Assembly: GCA_905234985.1 (NCBI GenBank)
Contig: CAJOJQ010000030.1
Span: forward strand, 17,035-81,034
Source: an uncultured Christensenellaceae bacterium
GTDB lineage: Bacteria > Bacillota > Clostridia > Christensenellales > Aristaeellaceae
Direction of reading: 5' to 3'
DNA length: 64,000 nt
Both the position numbers and the translations under genes were made by a program. A model generated the notes under the pieces. The model saw nothing but the letters and a program-made list of their open reading frames with translations. It made no database searches and was not told where the DNA came from. Positions 1-9,558 of this stretch are shown here, one piece after another (position 1 is the stretch's first letter; each line of letters starts with the position of its first letter).

Positions 1-308
1 GCAATTTCCTTGAACCGCTGGTATTCCTCCAGTTGGCGGATCAAAGCCTGCTCCGGGTCTTCCTCGTCCTCCTTGGGCGGCTTGGGCAGCAGCGCCCGGC
101 TTTTGATTTCCAGCAGCGTGGCCGCCATGGAAATAAAGGCGCTGGCGTCGTCCATGTCTAAATCGGGGGCGTTCTGCACCGATTGGATATACTGATCCGT
201 CACCTCGGACACGAAAATGTCCTTGATGTCGATTTTCGCCTTGCCGATCAGGAACAGCAGCATGTCCAGCGGCCCGTCAAACTGGCTTAAATGCAATGTA
301 AGCGCCAT
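1..308 (-). CDS. scpA: Segregation and condensation protein A (partial, C-terminus off window)
   Basis: The minus-strand reading frame begins at ATG 308 and runs off the left edge, giving 102 codons of the N-terminus. The translation contains the ScpA hallmark FDGPLDMLLFLIGKAKIDI, followed by DIFVSEVTDQYI and LEIKSRALLPKP. ScpA is the kleisin subunit that joins ScpB and the SMC ATPase in the bacterial condensin that compacts and helps segregate the origin. The gene starts four bases downstream of the stop of the site-2 protease gene, and a protease-scpA-scpB order is common in Firmicutes, so scpB is expected just outside the window. I am very sure of the family; the rest of the protein cannot be seen. 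Confidence 0.95.
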   Translation of the reverse strand, partial: MALTLHLSQFDGPLDMLLFLIGKAKIDIKDIFVSEVTDQYIQSVQNAPDLDMDDASAFISMAATLLEIKSRALLPKPPKEDEEDPEQALIRQLEEYQRFKEI

Positions 309-311
309 TTT

Positions 312-1259
312 TTACCCCAATCCGAACACCCACAGGATGGCGTTCAGCACGCCGCCCTGCACGAAGTATACCGCCGTGCTGATGGCGGTGGTGAAAATAT
401 TGGTGAAGTAGAACAGGGCCAGCATGCCGATCATGAGAACGTTCATGACCTTGGCCGGGATGTGCAGCCTGCCCCGGAGGAAAATATCGTTCACCACGTG
501 GTAGCCGTCCAGCGGCGGAATGGGGATCAGGTTGAATACGGCTAAGCTCAAATTGACGCGGGCAAAGAACATGAGGAACCTTTGCACATAAATCAGCCAG
601 GGGGAGCGCAGATAATCGCTTAGCCCTTCCACCACAAAATAATACGCGCCTGCGCCGTCGGTTACGATGCTCATATTCTGGAATTTGGCGGGGGTCAGCA
701 GGCTCAAATAGGCGGAATTGTCGGTCACGCTGCGGATATACTGGGTGGCGTTTTCCACGATGACGGTGTTGTCGCCGCTTAAAACGGCATAAAAATTCAT
801 ACCCTGGAAGCTCAAAAACTCTTTGGGCGTGGTCATGCCGCCCAGCGTCCACAGTTCCGGCTTCCACAAAAGCTGATTGATCCCGGTCAGCAGCAGCATG
901 GTGCAGAAAAACAGGCAGAAATTCATGGTGATGCCCGCGATGGACACCAGCAGGTCGTCCCGCCGGTAATGCTTATAATTTCGGGGATTCACCGGCACGG
1001 GCCGCGCCCAGCCGAAGCCGAACAGCAGCATGCACAGGGCGCCGATGGGGTCCAGGTGCTTCAAGGGATTGAAGGAAAGCCGCCCCATCATCTGGGCCGT
1101 GGGGTCGCCGCAGCGGTAAGCCACATAGCCGTGGGACAGCTCGTGCAGCGTCAGGGCGATCAGGATGGCGGGAATCTGGTACAGTAATATTATAATCGTT
1201 CCCTTGGAATCGCTCTGCAAGGCGGATAAAATGCCCAAAATTTCTTGATCTCCTTCCAT
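312..1259 (-). CDS. Site-2 protease family (M50) membrane metalloprotease
   Basis: This 315-residue polytopic membrane protein carries the zinc-binding HELSH motif (His39, Glu40, His43) inside the first hydrophobic helix, and near residue 270 the NLIPIPPLDG segment that supplies the third metal ligand. These are the two signatures of intramembrane S2P proteases (the SpoIVFB/RseP superfamily), which cleave membrane-embedded substrates. There is no PDZ domain, so it belongs to the short SpoIVFB-like group. It is followed by scpA. The ATG at 1259 lies only about 16 bases from a TATAAT box and has no upstream Shine-Dalgarno, whereas GGAAGGAG lies just inside the frame. The true start may therefore be the TTG at 1238. 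The substrate is unknown. Confidence 0.88.
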   Translation of the reverse strand: MEGDQEILGILSALQSDSKGTIIILLYQIPAILIALTLHELSHGYVAYRCGDPTAQMMGRLSFNPLKHLDPIGALCMLLFGFGWARPVPVNPRNYKHYRRDDLLVSIAGITMNFCLFFCTMLLLTGINQLLWKPELWTLGGMTTPKEFLSFQGMNFYAVLSGDNTVIVENATQYIRSVTDNSAYLSLLTPAKFQNMSIVTDGAGAYYFVVEGLSDYLRSPWLIYVQRFLMFFARVNLSLAVFNLIPIPPLDGYHVVNDIFLRGRLHIPAKVMNVLMIGMLALFYFTNIFTTAISTAVYFVQGGVLNAILWVFGLG

Positions 1260-1274
1260 TTATATACGCCCTTG

Positions 1275-1303
1275 ATTATAGCCGAAATCGGGGGAAAACA
1301 CAA
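1275..1303 (-). promoter_or_regulatory. Promoter for the site-2 protease / scpA operon
   Basis: On the minus strand a perfect TATAAT (1275-1280) is preceded by TTGTGT (1298-1303) at a 17-base spacing. A start point near 1268 would leave almost no leader for the ATG at 1259 but a normal leader for the TTG at 1238. Confidence 0.5.
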
Positions 1304-1351
1304 GCCCCTGTGATCAGAGGAAAGATTTACGGAAAATCACCGTGCGCGTCC

Positions 1352-1380
1352 TTGAATATTCCGCCGAAAAGTGGTATCAT
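1352..1380 (+). promoter_or_regulatory. Promoter for the vapBC-like pair
   Basis: TTGAAT (1352-1357) and TATCAT (1375-1380) are separated by 17 bases and lie about 30 bases upstream of the antitoxin start at 1412, which has a GGAAGGGAGG ribosome-binding site. Confidence 0.55.
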
Positions 1381-1411
1381 CGGCATAGAAGCCGGAAGGG
1401 AGGAAAAAGCA

Positions 1412-1624
1412 ATGTCTACGATGCCTGTAAGCATCCCGCAGGTTTGGAATCATCTGAGCGCGGCAAACCAGAAGCACGCCCTGACCTATATGGAATTTCT
1501 TTATCAGCAGCAGCAGGAAAGCGAAAAAAAGCCCGCGCCGGTGCCCTTTGGTATTTTGAAGGGAAAACTGAACATGACGGAGGATTTTGACGACCCCCTG
1601 CCGGAATTTGAGGAGTATCGTTAA
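1412..1624 (+). CDS. VapB-like (DUF2281-type) antitoxin
   Basis: This 70-residue protein begins at ATG 1412 behind a strong GGAAGGGAGG Shine-Dalgarno; the open frame extends further upstream, but that part carries no ribosome-binding signal. Its sequence (LSAANQKHALTYMEFLYQQQ, then PFGILKGKLNMTEDFDDPLPEFEEY) fits the small antitoxins found upstream of PIN toxins. The N-terminal part would bind DNA or dimerise, and the acidic tail with the conserved GILKGK and FDDPL blocks would wrap around the toxin. The stop codon is one base from the toxin ATG, which implies translational coupling. The family assignment rests on the motif and the neighbour rather than on a strong sequence signature. Confidence 0.75.
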   Translation: MSTMPVSIPQVWNHLSAANQKHALTYMEFLYQQQQESEKKPAPVPFGILKGKLNMTEDFDDPLPEFEEYR

Positions 1625-1625
1625 T

Positions 1626-2014
1626 ATGATTCTGCTTGATACGCATACGCTGCTGTGGATGTTTGACGATGTGGAACAATTATCAGAGCAGGCGGTTAAA
1701 GCGCTCAAAAAGGAAAAGCTCTGCGTGAGCATCGCTTCTTTCTGGGAAATGGCGATCAAAGCGTCTTTACCCTTGGAAAACGCCGGTTGAATTTGAAGGT
1801 TTCACTCTCGTCTCTTGCTGATTTATGTAAGAAGAATCAAATTGACATCCTTGCACTCACCCCGAACGACTGTGAAAGGCTCATGTCACTTCCGCATATC
1901 CACGACGACCCCTTTGACCGCATCATCATCGCCCAGGCGATGGAACGGGGGCTGCCCTTGGTCACGCGGGATCAGAAGATTTGGCAGTACGCGGATGTGG
2001 AAAAGGTATGGTAA
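1626..2014 (+). pseudogene. PIN-domain toxin (VapC-like), frameshifted
   Basis: The frame from ATG 1626 encodes MILLDTHTLLWMFDD, the PIN-domain start with its first metal-binding aspartate, and continues to SFWEMAIKASL, then stops at 1788-1790. The rest of a normal VapC (LGKRRLNLKVSLSSLADL, then HIHDDPFDRIIIAQAM and LVTRD with the remaining acidic residues) lies in another frame up to the stop at 2014. One missing base near 1769-1772, where TTACCC probably stood for TTAACCC, would restore a full ~129-residue PIN ribonuclease. Without it the nuclease is split and probably inactive, leaving an orphan antitoxin. A sequencing or assembly error is the main alternative. Confidence 0.85.
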
Positions 2015-2442
2015 GCAAGGGGGATGGTTTTTCATGCCGAAATCGCTGGGAAGCGAACGGACATGGAAAACCGTCCCTTTGCGTTTCTCCCCTGTGCTGG
2101 AATTGGTAAATTCTGGTGTGACATTTTGGAACGCCCTCTTGATTTGTGCTGGAAAAGATGGAAAATAAAACCGAATTGATGGCAGCACGGGCGGAAAGGA
2201 GAAGCCTGTTGGGTCATTTTGGCAATTCGGAAAGCATGAAAAAACCCAAAGGGGCTTGACAGCGATGTGGGATAACGGTATGCCGCGAAATGCTACGCTT
2301 TTCAAGCAAGCAAGCAGCATAATTGCGCTCTTTTGCGATACAATAAATGGATATTCATGAATGCCTGACGGAGGGGTTTCTCCTTCTGTCCGGCATTTTT
2401 TTCTGTCACACATTCCAACTACATTCAGAAAGGAAGATCATC
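2015..2442 (+). other. 428-base intergenic region upstream of the BspA-like gene
   Basis: No coding frame here is convincing. I see a possible promoter (TTGACA 2256-2261, 17 bases, TATGCC 2279-2284), a terminator-like hairpin (2360-2402) and the ribosome-binding site AAAGGAAG at 2429-2436. If the promoter is used, the hairpin would lie in the untranslated leader of the downstream gene and could act as an attenuator. Confidence 0.4.
2360..2402 (+). terminator. Terminator-like hairpin in the leader of the BspA-like gene
   Basis: AATGCCTGACGG (2360-2371) pairs with CTGTCCGGCATT (2386-2397) with one mismatch and one wobble around a 14-base loop, and is followed by a run of T residues. It lies about 40 bases before the start codon of the next gene. 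Confidence 0.55.
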
Positions 2443-3923
2443 ATGCGGAAATTGGGATTTGAGGTTCTATTTCTGGCTGTATTCCTGGCGATGCTTTGCG
2501 TCTCGCCGGGCGCATTCGCTCAAACCAGCGGAAGATGCGGAAACAATGTCACCTATGTGCTGGACGATAATGGCGTGCTGACCATCAGCGGAACCGGCGC
2601 TATAACCAGCCATCCTTGGGTGGCAGGAGATGTGATTCGCGTTGTGATCGGGAACGGCGTGACGAGCATTGGCAATTGTGCTTTCTCTGGCTGCAGCAGT
2701 CTGACCAGCGTGACGATCCCGGACGGCGTGACGAGCATTGGCGATCAGGCTTTCTATAACTGCACCAGCCTGTCCACCGTGACGATACCGGAAAATGTTA
2801 CCCAAATAGGGATTGATGCGTTTCGTGGGTGCAGCGGCCTGACGAGTGTGACTATTCCAGACAGTGTGACAAGATTGGGCTGTGTGCATTTTATGAATGC
2901 ATCAACTTGACATGCGTAACGATTCCGGACAGCGTGACCGGCATTGGAGACGCTGTGTTCTGCGGCTGCAGTAGTCTGACAAGCGTAACGATCCCGGACA
3001 GTGTGACAGACATCGGGGAGAGGGCATTCTATGGTTGCAGCAGCCTGACGAGTTTGACGATCCCGGACAGTGTCGCCAGTATCGGGTTGAGGGCATTCTA
3101 TGGTTGCAGCAGCCTGACGAGTTTGACGATCCCGAACAACAGCGTGACCAGCATTGGAAATCTTGCGTTCTCCAACTGCAGCGGCCTGACGAGCTTGACG
3201 ATCCCGGACAGCGTGACCAGCATCGGGGATTATATGTTCTACGGTTGCAGCAGCTTGACGAGCGTGACGATCCCAGCCGGTGTGTCAAGCATTGGGAATT
3301 GTGCGTTTTATTTTTGTAACAATCTTAAAGTGGCTGTCCTTGGCGACAACGTCAATATTGGCACAACAGCCTTTCATTACGGTTCCACTATCTACTGTTA
3401 CAAGAACACGGATGCTGACAAATGGGCTGCCCAAGAGGGCTATACAACCGTCTATTTAGACGCTGTCAACATTGACGACATCCGCACTGTAACTCTGGAA
3501 CCCGATTTTCGGCTGGCTTGCGGGGAAAGCAGGAAGGTTGGTATAAATATCTTCCCGGACGATCAATCAATAGTCACCTGGTCCAGTAGCGAACCAACCA
3601 TCGTATCAGTCGATAACGGCATCGTCACCGCGCTGTCCAGAGGTACCGCCGCCATCACCGCCACAGTAGGCACTGTTTCCGCCAGCGTCAATATTATAGT
3701 CTTTAGTGATGCCAATGTGCTTACCCTACCCGCTTCCACCGTTACCATCGAAAGCGAAGCCTTCGCCAACCTGCCCACGGTGGACAGGATCGTGATTCCC
3801 GCCACCGTCACCAGCATCGCCGACGACGCTTTCTCCGGCAGCAATATCACCATCGTGGCCCCCGCGAATAGCTATGCCGCCAATTGGGCCGCGGAACATG
3901 GAGTGAATTGCATCAATCCATGA
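2443..3923 (+). pseudogene. BspA-type leucine-rich-repeat surface protein with Big_2 domain, frameshifted
   Basis: The frame opens at ATG 2443 behind AAAGGAAG and encodes a signal peptide (LFLAVFLAMLCVSPGAFAQ). About ten 23-residue BspA/Treponema-type repeats follow, each of the form AFxGCSSLTSVTIPDSVTSIG. Near 2877-2880 the frame shifts by one missing base: the first frame ends at 2910, and the same repeat pattern continues without a gap in the frame that ends at 3923. Downstream are a bacterial Ig-like domain (roughly VTLEPDF to ASVNIIV, with the WSSSEPTIVSV core) and a last LRR-like unit. Such proteins are secreted adhesins or host-interaction factors; no sortase motif or other anchor is seen. 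Repeats are prone to slippage, so this may be true decay, phase variation or an assembly error. Confidence 0.85.
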
Positions 3924-3975
3924 TGGATTGGCAATGACGCAGCGGGAGCAAATTATTGGCTGTATAATGACAAAA

Positions 3976-4024
3976 ATGAGCGCCATGCGAATCGTTTGTT
4001 TGACATCGCATGGCGCATTTTTTT
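3976..4024. terminator. Bidirectional intrinsic terminator
   Basis: GCGCCATGCGA (3980-3990) pairs perfectly with TCGCATGGCGC (4006-4016) and is followed by eight T residues on the plus strand. It lies between the convergent BspA-like gene and the minus-strand gene ending at 4081. Confidence 0.85.
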
Positions 4025-4080
4025 ATTCATTTTGTGAGATGACAGAACCCTTTTGCGGCTTTCTCGGAAAAATCTAAACC

Positions 4081-4992
4081 TCAGCCCAGCCCAGCGCGGA
4101 GCATGAGTTCTCCGGCCACGGCGATTTGCTCGCAAATCATATCTAAGCTCTTTTCGGGGTCGGGGGCGGTTTCGCCGCCCTCCCGCAGGACGCGGCTGTG
4201 GGCGGTGAGGACGTTGTTCACGGCGGCTTCCAGGCAGGCGGCTTCCCGGGTGAGATGGAGGGAAAAGCGCAGCAGCTTGGCCAGGGCCAGGGCGGCGGAG
4301 AAGGGCTGGGGCGTTTCATCGTCCGGCAGGGCATAAGGCGCGAACACGCCCAATTCCGAATCAAAGGCCATATCGTGCATGACGGCGGGATAAGTACACA
4401 GGGCGGTGCCCGCCGCGTTCAGCATGCTGCCCGCGTAGGGCGGGCAGAGGATGAGGCCCATGCGCTCCGGCGCGGTGATCATGGTGCTGACGGCCTCGGG
4501 GCCGGTCATGGAAACGGAGGACACCTGGGGGAAAAGCCCCTCCTGCGCCCGGATATTGGCTTCCCAGTCCTGCCGGGACGCGCCGGTGGGGAAAACGGAA
4601 CACAGGCGGCAGTCCTGCTCCTGGGCGAACTGGAAGGCGGCGCGGCAGGCGGCCAGCATCGTTTCCTCGTCCAGGGACAGCACGGTGGCCACGTACAGCA
4701 CGGCGGGGGCTTCGTGGCGGGCGCAGAGGGATTCCGGCACGCAGAAGGAGCGGATCAGCAGCGGCATGCCTAATTCATCCAGCAGATCCTGAAAGGCGGG
4801 GTTTTCGCAGCTGCCCGCGAACACGGCCCGGAAATCCTGGCAAGCGGCGAAGGCCTCTGCCTCCATTTTCCCCTCCGCCAGGGAGAAGGAATGGCCGAAG
4901 GCACTGGAAATATCCGTCAGCAGCCGGCTGGCATAGGCGCAGCTTAATTCTTCCTGTTTTCCGCTGGAAAGCAGCATGATCTTGGCGCGCAC
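4081..4992 (-). CDS. Degenerate isocitrate/isopropylmalate dehydrogenase-fold protein
   Basis: This 303-residue protein starts at GTG 4992 behind AAAGGATG. Its C-terminal half follows the isopropylmalate dehydrogenase fold: a PAVMHDM segment, the PFSAALALAKLLRFSLHL helix and the EAACLEAAVNNVLTA helix match the end of LeuB. The segment that in LeuB reads NLFGDILSD and carries the metal-binding aspartates is here RMGLILCPPYAG, and the N-terminal arginine pattern is not recognisable. It is also shorter than LeuB (about 350 residues). I infer a non-catalytic or functionally divergent homologue. No leucine biosynthesis gene is nearby; the next genes are pyrR and a CapA-like gene. Confidence 0.6.
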   Translation of the reverse strand: MRAKIMLLSSGKQEELSCAYASRLLTDISSAFGHSFSLAEGKMEAEAFAACQDFRAVFAGSCENPAFQDLLDELGMPLLIRSFCVPESLCARHEAPAVLYVATVLSLDEETMLAACRAAFQFAQEQDCRLCSVFPTGASRQDWEANIRAQEGLFPQVSSVSMTGPEAVSTMITAPERMGLILCPPYAGSMLNAAGTALCTYPAVMHDMAFDSELGVFAPYALPDDETPQPFSAALALAKLLRFSLHLTREAACLEAAVNNVLTAHSRVLREGGETAPDPEKSLDMICEQIAVAGELMLRAGLG

Positions 4993-5017
4993 GGAGCATC
5001 ATCCTTTGTAGATAAAT

Positions 5018-5106
5018 TGAAAAGTGGAAAGTGAAAAGTGAAAAAATATAGTGCAAATCATTTGGAAATCGCGATATCATGATAAATTTCCACTTTCCAC
5101 TTTTCA
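5018..5106. repeat. A-rich inverted repeat between the LeuB-like gene and pyrR
   Basis: TGAAAAGTGGAAAGTG (5018-5033) is repeated in perfect inverse orientation at 5091-5106, with further GTGAAAAGTG units beside it and a short GATAAAT repeated at 5011 and 5081. The 57 bases between the arms are not coding. It looks like a small palindromic intergenic repeat element, or a weak hairpin after pyrR. Confidence 0.6.
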
Positions 5107-5110
5107 CTTT

Positions 5111-6867
<1,757 letters not shown>

Positions 6868-6891
6868 GGGTTCCCTCCTGATTGATAAGCG

Positions 6892-8076
6892 TTATAAAGA
6901 TTGAATGAACTGTCCCATCCGGGCGAAGGCTTCCATCATCCTGTTCATATCCGTGGCGTAGCAGCAGCGGATATGGCCCGCGCCGCTTTTGCCGAAGGCG
7001 TCGCCCGGCACGCACACCACCTTGTGTTCCCGGAGCAGGCGGGTGCAGAATTCCTCGCTGGTCAGGCCGGTGCTTTGGATGTTGGGGAAGCAGTAAAACG
7101 CGCCCCGAGGCTCGAAGCAATCGAGGCCCATTCTCCGGAAAGCGTCCAGCATCACCCGGCGGCGGCGGTCATAGCTGCGCCGCATGGTTTCCACGTCCTC
7201 ATAGCCCGTTTCCCGGTTCTTTTTCAGGGCCTGCAGGCCCGCTACCTGGGCCTGGCGCGGGGCGCACATGATGGCGTACTGGTGAATCTTGTTCATTTCG
7301 TACAGGATATCCTGGGGGCCGCAGGCGTAGCCTAAGCGCCAGCCGGTCATGGCGAAGGCCTTGGAAAAGCCGTTGATCAGCACCGTGCGCGCTTTCATGC
7401 CGGGCAGGGCGGAGAAAGCGATTTTTTCTCCCTCGGTTTCTTCCTCGGCATAGGTCAGCTCGGCGTAGATTTCGTCGCTGATCACCAGCAGGTCGTGCTT
7501 TTCCACCACAGCGGCGATTTCCTGCATCTGGGCCTTATTCATCACCGCGCCGGTGGGGTTGTTGGGGTAGGGGAAAATCAGGGCGCGGGTTTTGTCTGTC
7601 ACCGCCGCTTCGATTTCCTCCGCCGTGATGCGGAATTCGTCTTCCGCCTTGGTGGGCACCGGCACCGGCGTGCCGCCCGCGAAGGTGACGCAGGGGGCGT
7701 AGCTGACGTAGCCGGGATCGGGCAGGATTACTTCGTCCCCCGACCGCAGGCACACCCGCAGAGCCAGGTCAATGGCCTCGCTGGCCCCGACCGTGACCAC
7801 GATTTCCTTTTCAGGGTCGTAGGACGCCTGAAAGCGTTCTGCGAGATAATCCGCGATTTCCTGCCGCAGGGCAAGCAGGCCCCGGTTGGGGGTATACTGG
7901 GTTTCGCCGTCCAAAATGCTGTCGATGGCGGCGGAACGGATGTGGTAGGGGGTCACGAAATCCGGTTCGCCCACGCCTAAGGAAATGGCGTCCTTCATGG
8001 TGCCCGCGATGTCGAAAAACCGGCGGATGCCGCTGGGCGGCACCTGGGCCACCCGGGGATTGATGAAATTGCTCAC
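6892..8076 (-). CDS. Class I/II pyridoxal-phosphate aminotransferase
   Basis: A 394-residue aminotransferase of fold type I. Visible landmarks are ISLGVGEPDF at the N-terminus, YTPNRGLLALRQEIA, the PYPNNPTG block, the SDEIYAELTY block and INGFSKAFAMTGWRLGY, which contains the PLP-binding lysine near residue 238. The family includes aspartate, aromatic and N-acetyl-diaminopimelate aminotransferases, and the sequence does not decide between them. The GTG start overlaps the stop of the Lrp-type regulator gene by four bases (GTGA), so the two are translationally coupled; the regulator probably senses an amino acid linked to this enzyme. Confidence 0.92.
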   Translation of the reverse strand: MSNFINPRVAQVPPSGIRRFFDIAGTMKDAISLGVGEPDFVTPYHIRSAAIDSILDGETQYTPNRGLLALRQEIADYLAERFQASYDPEKEIVVTVGASEAIDLALRVCLRSGDEVILPDPGYVSYAPCVTFAGGTPVPVPTKAEDEFRITAEEIEAAVTDKTRALIFPYPNNPTGAVMNKAQMQEIAAVVEKHDLLVISDEIYAELTYAEEETEGEKIAFSALPGMKARTVLINGFSKAFAMTGWRLGYACGPQDILYEMNKIHQYAIMCAPRQAQVAGLQALKKNRETGYEDVETMRRSYDRRRRVMLDAFRRMGLDCFEPRGAFYCFPNIQSTGLTSEEFCTRLLREHKVVCVPGDAFGKSGAGHIRCCYATDMNRMMEAFARMGQFIQSL

Positions 8077-8564
8077 GGCGACACCGCCATTCGCTTATCC
8101 ACCGATTCGCCCACGAAAATCACGCCGTCCTGCTTGTAGCGCTTGAGTACGAAGCTGGTGCTGGTGCCGGTAACGGATTCCAGGGGACTCAATTTCTCAG
8201 ATACGAACAGGGCCAAATCTTTCAAAGTGCGGGCTTCCACCAGCACCAGCAGGTCGTAGCTGCCGCTCATGAGGTACACGCTTTTCACCTCGTCAAACCG
8301 GTAAATGCGGCCCGCGATAGCGTCAAAGCCCATATCCCGCTGGGGCGTGACCTTCACCTCGATCATGGCCTCGCACCGCTCTTTTTCGGTGCGGTCCCAG
8401 TTGATCACGGGGGAATATTGCAGGATCACCCGATCCCGCTCCAGCGCTTCAATTTCTTCGGCTACCTGACTTAGCTCCGCCCCGGTCATGACGGCGATGC
8501 GCTCCAGGGGCGTGCGGCAATCCTCGGACAGGATTTCCAAAATCTGCATTTTCAATGACTGCAT
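8073..8564 (-). CDS. Lrp/AsnC-family transcriptional regulator
   Basis: This 163-residue protein has an N-terminal winged helix-turn-helix (ILEILSEDCRTPLERIAVMTG, then an EEIEALERD recognition region) and a C-terminal RAM ligand-binding domain (EVKVTPQRDMGFDAIA, VYLMSGSYDLLVLVEA). It starts at ATG 8564 behind TTAGGAG. Members assemble as octamers and respond to amino acids. The gene is joined by a four-base overlap to the aminotransferase. It lies 26 bases downstream of the GntR gene stop, so all three may be read from the promoter at 9317-9345. Confidence 0.92.
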   Translation of the reverse strand: MQSLKMQILEILSEDCRTPLERIAVMTGAELSQVAEEIEALERDRVILQYSPVINWDRTEKERCEAMIEVKVTPQRDMGFDAIAGRIYRFDEVKSVYLMSGSYDLLVLVEARTLKDLALFVSEKLSPLESVTGTSTSFVLKRYKQDGVIFVGESVDKRMAVSP

Positions 8565-8589
8565 AGCTTTCTCCTAATAACGAAAAAAT

Positions 8590-9288
8590 TTATTCGTTGA
8601 TTTCGATCAGCTTTTTGGCGCGCACGGCGGCCAGGCAGGTTTCCCTGCTTTCCTCGAAGTGATGGTGGAACAGGGTTTTCAGCCCTTCCAAGTCGCGCTT
8701 TTCCAGCAGGTCCACCATTTCGTGGTGTTCCTGATGGGCGTTGCTGCGCCGCACGATGGAGGCGATGGTGGTGGCCTGGAAGCGCTTGATGTACTCCTCC
8801 TGGCTGTCGATCACCCGCAGGATGCGGATCTTATCGGAAATATGCTCCATGGTGCCGTGGAACAGGCGGTTGGAAATGGCCAGGGCGTCGGCGTCGGCCT
8901 GCTCGTATTCCACGTCCATCTGCTTTAATATGTCCCGCAGCTCCTGAATCTTTTCCTCCGTCACGTTTTTTACGATGGAGGGCAGGATCAGCATCATCAT
9001 GGCGTTGCGGATGGTGAAAATTTCGTCGATATCCTCGATGGTAAAAGCGCGCACCACCACGCCCCGGTGCAGCACGTATTCCACCAGCCCGTCCCGCTCC
9101 AAACGGCGCAGGGCCTCCCGAAGCGGGGTGCGGCTGATGTGCAGCTGTTCCGCGTACACGGTTTCCACAATGCGGGAACCCGCGCTGATCTGGCCGGTAA
9201 TGATGGCGTGCTTTAACTGTTCGTAAGCGATATCCCGGATGGGACGGCTTTCCAGGCTGGAATCAAAGGACTGAAAAGACACAATCAT
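8590..9288 (-). CDS. GntR-family (FCD type) transcriptional regulator
   Basis: I place the start at ATG 9288 because it follows GGAGG and the promoter signals lie just upstream; the open frame goes further to 9429 but through the promoter. The 232 residues show the GntR winged helix (RDIAYEQLKHAIITGQISAG, then RTPLREALRRLERDGLVEY) and an all-helical FCD domain with its histidine cluster (NRLFHGTMEH, NAHQEHHEMVDLLE, FHHHFEES). These domains bind small organic acids or metals and release DNA. The perfect palindrome overlapping the predicted transcription start suggests autoregulation. Confidence 0.93.
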   Translation of the reverse strand: MIVSFQSFDSSLESRPIRDIAYEQLKHAIITGQISAGSRIVETVYAEQLHISRTPLREALRRLERDGLVEYVLHRGVVVRAFTIEDIDEIFTIRNAMMMLILPSIVKNVTEEKIQELRDILKQMDVEYEQADADALAISNRLFHGTMEHISDKIRILRVIDSQEEYIKRFQATTIASIVRRSNAHQEHHEMVDLLEKRDLEGLKTLFHHHFEESRETCLAAVRAKKLIEINE

Positions 9289-9301
9289 GCCTCCTTCGGA
9301 A

Positions 9302-9311
9302 TTGTATACAA
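9302..9311. promoter_or_regulatory. Putative GntR operator (TTGTATACAA)
   Basis: TTGTATACAA is a perfect ten-base palindrome with the TTGT/ACAA half-sites usual for FCD-type GntR repressors. It covers the predicted start of transcription of the GntR gene itself, so binding would block initiation. Confidence 0.6.
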
Positions 9312-9316
9312 CAAAT

Positions 9317-9345
9317 ATAATACAATTTTTGAACAATCCTGTCAA
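9317..9345 (-). promoter_or_regulatory. Strong sigma-A type promoter of the GntR regulator gene
   Basis: TTGACA (9340-9345 on the minus strand) and TATTAT (9317-9322) are spaced by exactly 17 bases; initiation would fall near 9310, within the operator described at 9302-9311. Confidence 0.8.
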
Positions 9346-9558
9346 GCCGGTTATCCCATTTAATGACATTTCCGGGGAAAATTCATTTCTTTTGTAGAAT
9401 GCGGGAAAAGAAAGGCGCTTCATCGGCAAAAAAACTTTATTTCTTTTAGCTTTCTTTTAGGTTCGCCGGTTATGATATGCCTGTAACCGGGAAACAAACG
9501 AACGGCGAAACTGAAAAGCGACGACGTTCATAAAGAAAAGAAAGGCTGGTAATCGGTT

